A DNA stretch of 13,892 bases from contig JAVCCX010000178.1 of assembly GCA_030765245.1 (NCBI GenBank), positions 1 to 13,892 on the forward strand, given 5' to 3'. Under the pieces are notes generated by a model that had not been told where the DNA came from, did no database searches, and worked only from the letters and a program-made list of their open reading frames with translations. The DNA is from Candidatus Zophobacter franzmannii (lineage in GTDB: Bacteria; Cloacimonadota; Cloacimonadia; Cloacimonadales; JAFGVF01). Numbering within the stretch: the stretch's first letter is position 1; the number at the start of each line of letters is the position of its first letter. The translations under genes were made by a program, and so were the position numbers. This document shows positions 10,379 through 13,892 of this stretch, piece by piece.

Positions 10379-13264
10379 ATGTTAAAGAAAACTGTAATGC
10401 TTTTGGTCTTTGCAAGTATGGTATTCATGATTTTTGCTACTCAAATTGGTGTAGTAGCAGAGTTATTCACGGAATCTTGGTGAGGATACTGTCCAGATGC
10501 TCGAGCAGGTCTGCTCGATCTTGAAGCGGATGCTAACGCACCCCACTTTATCCCACTAATTTGGGAAGGTGATACAGCTAATGCAAGCCCTCAGTACGCT
10601 GAGCGTGGGACAATGTACGGTGTAAGTGGTATTCCACATACACAATTTCAGGGAACAACTCCCGTAGTTGGTGGCGGTATAGATATGTACCCAAGCTACT
10701 TAGCCGAATACAATACAATTGAGCCAACAAATAGCCCAATTGATTTAACCTTTGATTATGCACCAGTAGCTGGTGGTATTGATGTTGTTGCTAATATCGC
10801 TATGACTGGTGATGTTACAACTACTAACAATAAGATTCTCTTTATTGCTACTCGTAGAATTACAGGAGAGTACTTCTGTACTGTTGAAGTATATGAACAG
10901 CAAGATTTCATCGAAACAACAACCGGAGAAACAGCTCAGTATACTCAGACATTAGCTATGGATCCAACCTGGTTAATTACTGATGTATCTATTGTAGTAA
11001 TGGTTCAAACATTTGATGGGGACCATGTAATACATCAAGCAGCTCGTGGTGACATTGTTCCTGATTCAGAAATCAATGTTACTGTAACCAATATGTACAC
11101 AAATGAGCCTATTGCAGGTGCTGTAGTTTTTGCAGGTGCTTTCACAGAAAATACCGATGCGAATGGTATGTGCTCAATTGATGTTCTTGGTGGTACATAT
11201 GAAATTATTGTAGAAAAAGAAGGTTACATTGATTACATCACAACTGGAGTTATTGCAACTCCTGCAACTCCTGCGAATGTAGCAGTTCAGCTTGATGAGG
11301 TAGTTTTACCTCCAACATCACTTACTCAGGATGTAGCTGGTAACTGGGTTTGGTTAACCTGGATGCCACCAGCAGCACCTGAATTCGTTCTAACTGAAGA
11401 TTTCCAAAACGGATTACCTGCAGAATGGACAGAAACAACTAACGCAGCTGTTGGTTGGCAGGTAGGTACTAGTGGTGGATCTCAATACTTTGAAATTCCT
11501 AACCACACAGCTTATGCTTATGTAAATGATGATGCAGCCGGTGATGGTTCTGACGGTTCTATGGATCTTCTCTATATGCCTTCAGTTGACCTCTCAGGAC
11601 TTTATGATTGCACATTCTCTTTCTCATCATATTTTGATGGAGGTTATGGTCATTTAGCATCAGTAATAATTAGTACTGATGGTGGTGCTAACTATGAAAC
11701 TCTTATGGATATTCCCGCAGGAGACTCCTGGGAAAGAGTGACAATTGAAATGGGAGATTACTTAACAGAGTCAGATGTTATAATTGGTTTCCATTCTGAT
11801 GACGCAGGTGTATGGGCAGCAGGTTGGGCGATTGATGATATCGAATTTGGTTTTGCCGGAATCGAAACTCTCGTTCAAGGTTATAATGTCTATATGGATG
11901 ACTTAACTACTCCAAGCAATCCTGAAATGATTACCGGACTTGAATATATTGTTACAGATGTACCTCTTGGTGAACATGACTTCACAGTTGTAGCTATCTC
12001 TAGTCCCGGTGAATCTACACCTTGCGACTTAGTTATGGCTGAAGTTGAAGTTGATGTGCCTTTCTACCCACCAACAATGTTCAGTTATGGTATTGAATAT
12101 GTAGTTGATGTTACAGTATCTTGGAATGTTCCAAATCCTGTAAGAGTTCAGCGTGTAGATAGTGAAGGTAACATCTCTGGTGAAGCCGGTAATGATACAA
12201 ATACTAGAGACCATATTGGTTATAATATTTATAGAGACGGTGAACTTGTAGATTTCGTAACCGGAACTAATCTTACATCTTTACAGATGCTTGACCATGA
12301 ATTTGGTACTTTCTTGTATCAATTCACTTCAGTTTATGCTGAAGGTGAATCATTTGCCTTTGGTGACTTGATAGTGCTGGTACAAGAACAGGAAATCCCT
12401 GCTCTCTTTGTTGATGATATAGAAGAACAGACTATGTGGGCGAATGCTGCATATCCTTGGACTACTTATGACTTAGATGGAACAGCGACATATGCTATTT
12501 TGGGTACTACCTTCCCTGGTAGTGGCTTAAGCATGCCTTTCATCGTGTTTGACCCACAGAGCACAACTCCTCCAATGGCTGAATATCAAACAGCATTCAG
12601 CGGAGATAAGTGTCTTGCTACATTCTCATCAGAATCTACAGAAAATGATGACTGGTTGATCTCTCAGCCTGCAGTCCTTTATAACCTTCCTTATGCGGGT
12701 TTCTGGGCTAAATCACTTTCTACTTCGTATGGCAATGATAAGTTTGAAGTAGCTGTATCAAGTGGTAGTGTCGATGTTGCAGATTTCACTGTTATCAGTG
12801 GTGACACTCCGCTCGAATCACCTGCTGGTTGGACTAGATATGAAATCGACTTAGGTGACTACGAAGACGAAATGGTTCGTGTTGGTATTCACTGTGTGTC
12901 AGAGGGAACTCTTGCATTCTTAGTTGATGATTTCGGTATCTGTAGTGCCGGTGGTGTTGGTAACGATGGTGATACAAACAGTGTTCCTGTTAATCAGCTA
13001 ATCAGCAACTATCCAAACCCATTCAACCCTGAAACTACTATTGCTTATGAAATTAAGAATAGCGGTCCTGTTACATTAGAAGTGTATAACATTCTCGGTA
13101 AGAAAGTTACTACTCTTGTTAACGAAGATGTAACTGCCGGACAACACAAGGTTATCTGGAACGGTACTGACACAAATAATAAGAGCGTTGCAAGTGGTGT
13201 TTACTTCTATAAACTTACAAGTGGAAGCTTCGAAGCAACTAACAAAATGATTCTAATGAAATAG
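10379..13264 (+). CDS. Secreted selenoprotein: thioredoxin-like UxxC domain, adhesin-like domains, T9SS sorting domain
   Basis: The frame starts at ATG 10379 with AAGGAG (10366-10371) 7 bases upstream and runs to TAG at 13262 with one internal TGA at codon 35, giving 961 residues with selenocysteine. Residues 1-20 are a signal peptide (LKK, hydrophobic core, IFA). Residues 24 to about 225 look like an Omp28/thioredoxin-like domain: AELFTESW-U-GYCPDARAGL at 27-46 and the cis-proline loop GVSGIPHTQF at 81-90. Then come a carboxypeptidase-regulatory-like fold (229-306), fibronectin-III-like segments, two cleaved-adhesin/MAM-like jelly-roll domains (about 334-493 and 675-856), and a T9SS type A sorting domain (873-961). 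The thioredoxin motifs lie on both sides of the TGA, so the frame is one protein. Starting at ATG 10613 would lose the signal peptide and active site. A nonsense mutation or sequencing error is the alternative, but the TGA exactly replaces a catalytic Cys and a SECIS-like hairpin follows. Confidence 0.87.
10481..10483 (+). other. In-frame TGA read as selenocysteine (codon 35)
   Basis: The context is GAA TCT TGG TGA GGA TAC TGT, that is E-S-W-U-G-Y-C. In thioredoxin-like proteins a Cys follows this Trp (WCxxC). If read as a stop, the product would be a 34-residue peptide, most of it signal sequence. TGA is a genuine stop for rfaE1 in this window. Confidence 0.85.
10495..10521 (+). promoter_or_regulatory. 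Bacterial SECIS-like hairpin
   Basis: TCGAGCA (10501-10507) pairs perfectly with TGCTCGA (10512-10518) across a GGTC loop (10508-10511). The outer AGA (10495-10497) can pair with TCT (10519-10521), leaving a 5'-side bulge TGC that includes a U. The stem begins 17 bases after the TGA and the loop G is 24 bases after it, within the usual bacterial range. The apical GCAGGTCTGC is, from memory, identical to that of the E. coli fdhF SECIS bound by SelB. The segment is GC-rich in an AT-rich gene, consistent with structural constraint on codon choice. Confidence 0.8.
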
Positions 13265-13284
13265 ATCATTCAAGTAATATATTG

Positions 13285-13310
13285 AGCCCCTGAGAAAGCA
13301 GGGGCTTTTT
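13285..13310 (+). terminator. Terminator of the selenoprotein gene
   Basis: AGCCCCTG (13285-13292) and CAGGGGCT (13299-13306) form a perfect 8-bp stem with a 6-base loop, followed by a run of five T (13306-13310). It lies 20 bases after the stop and is a textbook intrinsic terminator. Confidence 0.92.
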
Positions 13311-13329
13311 ACATATAGATAAGATAAAC

Positions 13330-13357
13330 TTGACGGAAGAAGAATCCACAGTATTAT
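13330..13357 (+). promoter_or_regulatory. Promoter candidate for the last gene
   Basis: TTGACG (13330-13335) and TATTAT (13352-13357) are separated by 16 bases; each differs from consensus at one position. It lies after the preceding terminator and about 30 bases before the ATG at 13389. It is the best complete promoter match seen by eye in the window. Confidence 0.5.
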
Positions 13358-13388
13358 TTGGTATATCATTGTCCAAAGGGAGTAACAC

Positions 13389-13892
13389 ATGAGAAAGGGA
13401 ATGCTCACATTGATTGCAACATTAATAATTTGTTCACTATTTAGTAATACGAATCGCTATGATGTATGGTACAATTATAGTGGTAATGAATTAGCAAGTA
13501 GATCAACTGACCCGAGGATAACACAAATAGCTCATGTTACGACAACTCCAATCATGAATAGCTTTGAGACTCAGGCTAAAACACAATGGGATGCTCTATT
13601 CATTACCTTATGTCAAGAAGCTTCAACAATGGGACATGAGGAATATCTTAATTCAACAGATATTAACTATTGGACTAGTTTCACCCCAAAAGAGATTGTC
13701 TCAAAGAATTATAATGGAGCACATGTGTTTTACATGCAAGACCTTGAAACATATAGACCTTCAGAGTTTATGTGTGCTACTTATGATTCTAAAATCTACT
13801 TGCTTCCGGTCCATCTGAATGAACTCATTGCTGATATGGGTGAATCAATTACAGCTGTTAATCGTAGATTTTATATTAGGAAGTACATTGAT
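13389..13892 (+). CDS. Hypothetical exported protein, 5' part (runs off the right edge)
   Basis: The 168 codons to the edge are open with no stop. AAAGGGAG (13375-13382) lies 6 bases before the ATG. The N-terminus MRKGMLTLIATLIICSLFSN is a signal peptide or membrane anchor; the Cys at 15 follows I-I rather than a small residue, so a lipoprotein box is not supported. The rest is mixed hydrophilic, rich in Thr, Asn and Tyr, with single Cys residues near 76 and 128. I do not recognise a family. An internal ATG at 13564 in another frame is a shadow. It has its own promoter candidate after the selenoprotein terminator, so co-transcription is not implied. Confidence 0.75.
   Translation, partial: MRKGMLTLIATLIICSLFSNTNRYDVWYNYSGNELASRSTDPRITQIAHVTTTPIMNSFETQAKTQWDALFITLCQEASTMGHEEYLNSTDINYWTSFTPKEIVSKNYNGAHVFYMQDLETYRPSEFMCATYDSKIYLLPVHLNELIADMGESITAVNRRFYIRKYID

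Noticed and set aside
10481-10483. Genome-wide recoding of TGA (to Trp or Gly)
   Set aside because: TGA ends rfaE1 at 2830-2832 at the expected family length, all other genes lack internal TGA, and Trp is encoded by TGG in this gene, including the codon just before the TGA.
10613-13264. The 883-codon open frame as a complete gene starting at ATG 10613
   Set aside because: It has no ribosome binding site just upstream and would start inside a thioredoxin-like domain at MYGVSGIP, without a signal peptide even though the C-terminus is a secretion domain. The upstream 78 codons, including the TGA, supply exactly what is missing.
13564-13818. 84-codon open frame inside the last gene
   Set aside because: It lies in another frame of the longer open frame from 13389, which has a ribosome binding site, a signal peptide and a promoter candidate.

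Overview
The window reads as AT-rich chromosome from a Gram-negative (diderm) anaerobe of the FCB group. The C-terminal secretion domain of the largest gene (NYPNPFNPETTI ... GVYFYKL) is the type A sorting domain of the type IX secretion system (T9SS). Together with the heptose genes, a membrane pyrophosphatase, PEP carboxykinase and a dipeptidase, it suggests an amino-acid-using member of Cloacimonadota (WWE1) or a close relative. This placement is by recollection and inference; no database was searched.

Layout. 1-467: gene-free left flank with two opposed copies of a 33-nt hairpin repeat and a purF promoter candidate. 468-3295: compact plus-strand operon purF - rfaE1 - rfaE2 (purine synthesis, then the two halves of ADP-heptose synthesis). 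3512-5242: pckA, a divergent ATP-type PEP carboxykinase. 5383-7875: hppA, an ion-pumping membrane pyrophosphatase with an unusual cysteine-repeat tail. 8262-9722 (minus): pepD, convergent to hppA. 10379-13264: a large secreted multidomain protein. 13389 to the right edge: the start of an unrecognised secreted protein. Most units end in clear hairpin terminators.

Main discovery. The 883-codon open frame starting at 10613 is only the downstream part of a gene starting at 10379. Upstream, in the same frame, are a good ribosome binding site, a signal peptide and a thioredoxin-like motif in which the first cysteine of WCxxC is a TGA codon (10481-10483: E-S-W-TGA-G-Y-C-P-D). Seventeen bases after the TGA is a perfect stem with a GGTC apical loop, whose apical GCAGGTCTGC matches, from memory, the SECIS of Escherichia coli fdhF. 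The gene is best read as a 961-residue exported selenoprotein with a UxxC redox site, adhesin-like beta domains and a T9SS sorting domain. TGA is an ordinary stop elsewhere in the window (rfaE1), so genome-wide recoding is not the explanation.

Other notable signals: (i) two 24-residue repeats with five cysteines each at the C-terminus of HppA, conserved mostly through synonymous changes; (ii) a dispersed 33-nt hairpin repeat, four intergenic copies, whose stems stay paired through covarying bases; (iii) dyad symmetries upstream of hppA and of the selenoprotein gene.

Together the metabolic genes suggest a pyrophosphate-saving, ion-gradient-coupled metabolism: pyrophosphate from biosynthesis can drive HppA, PckA links C4 acids and PEP, and PepD frees amino acids from dipeptides.
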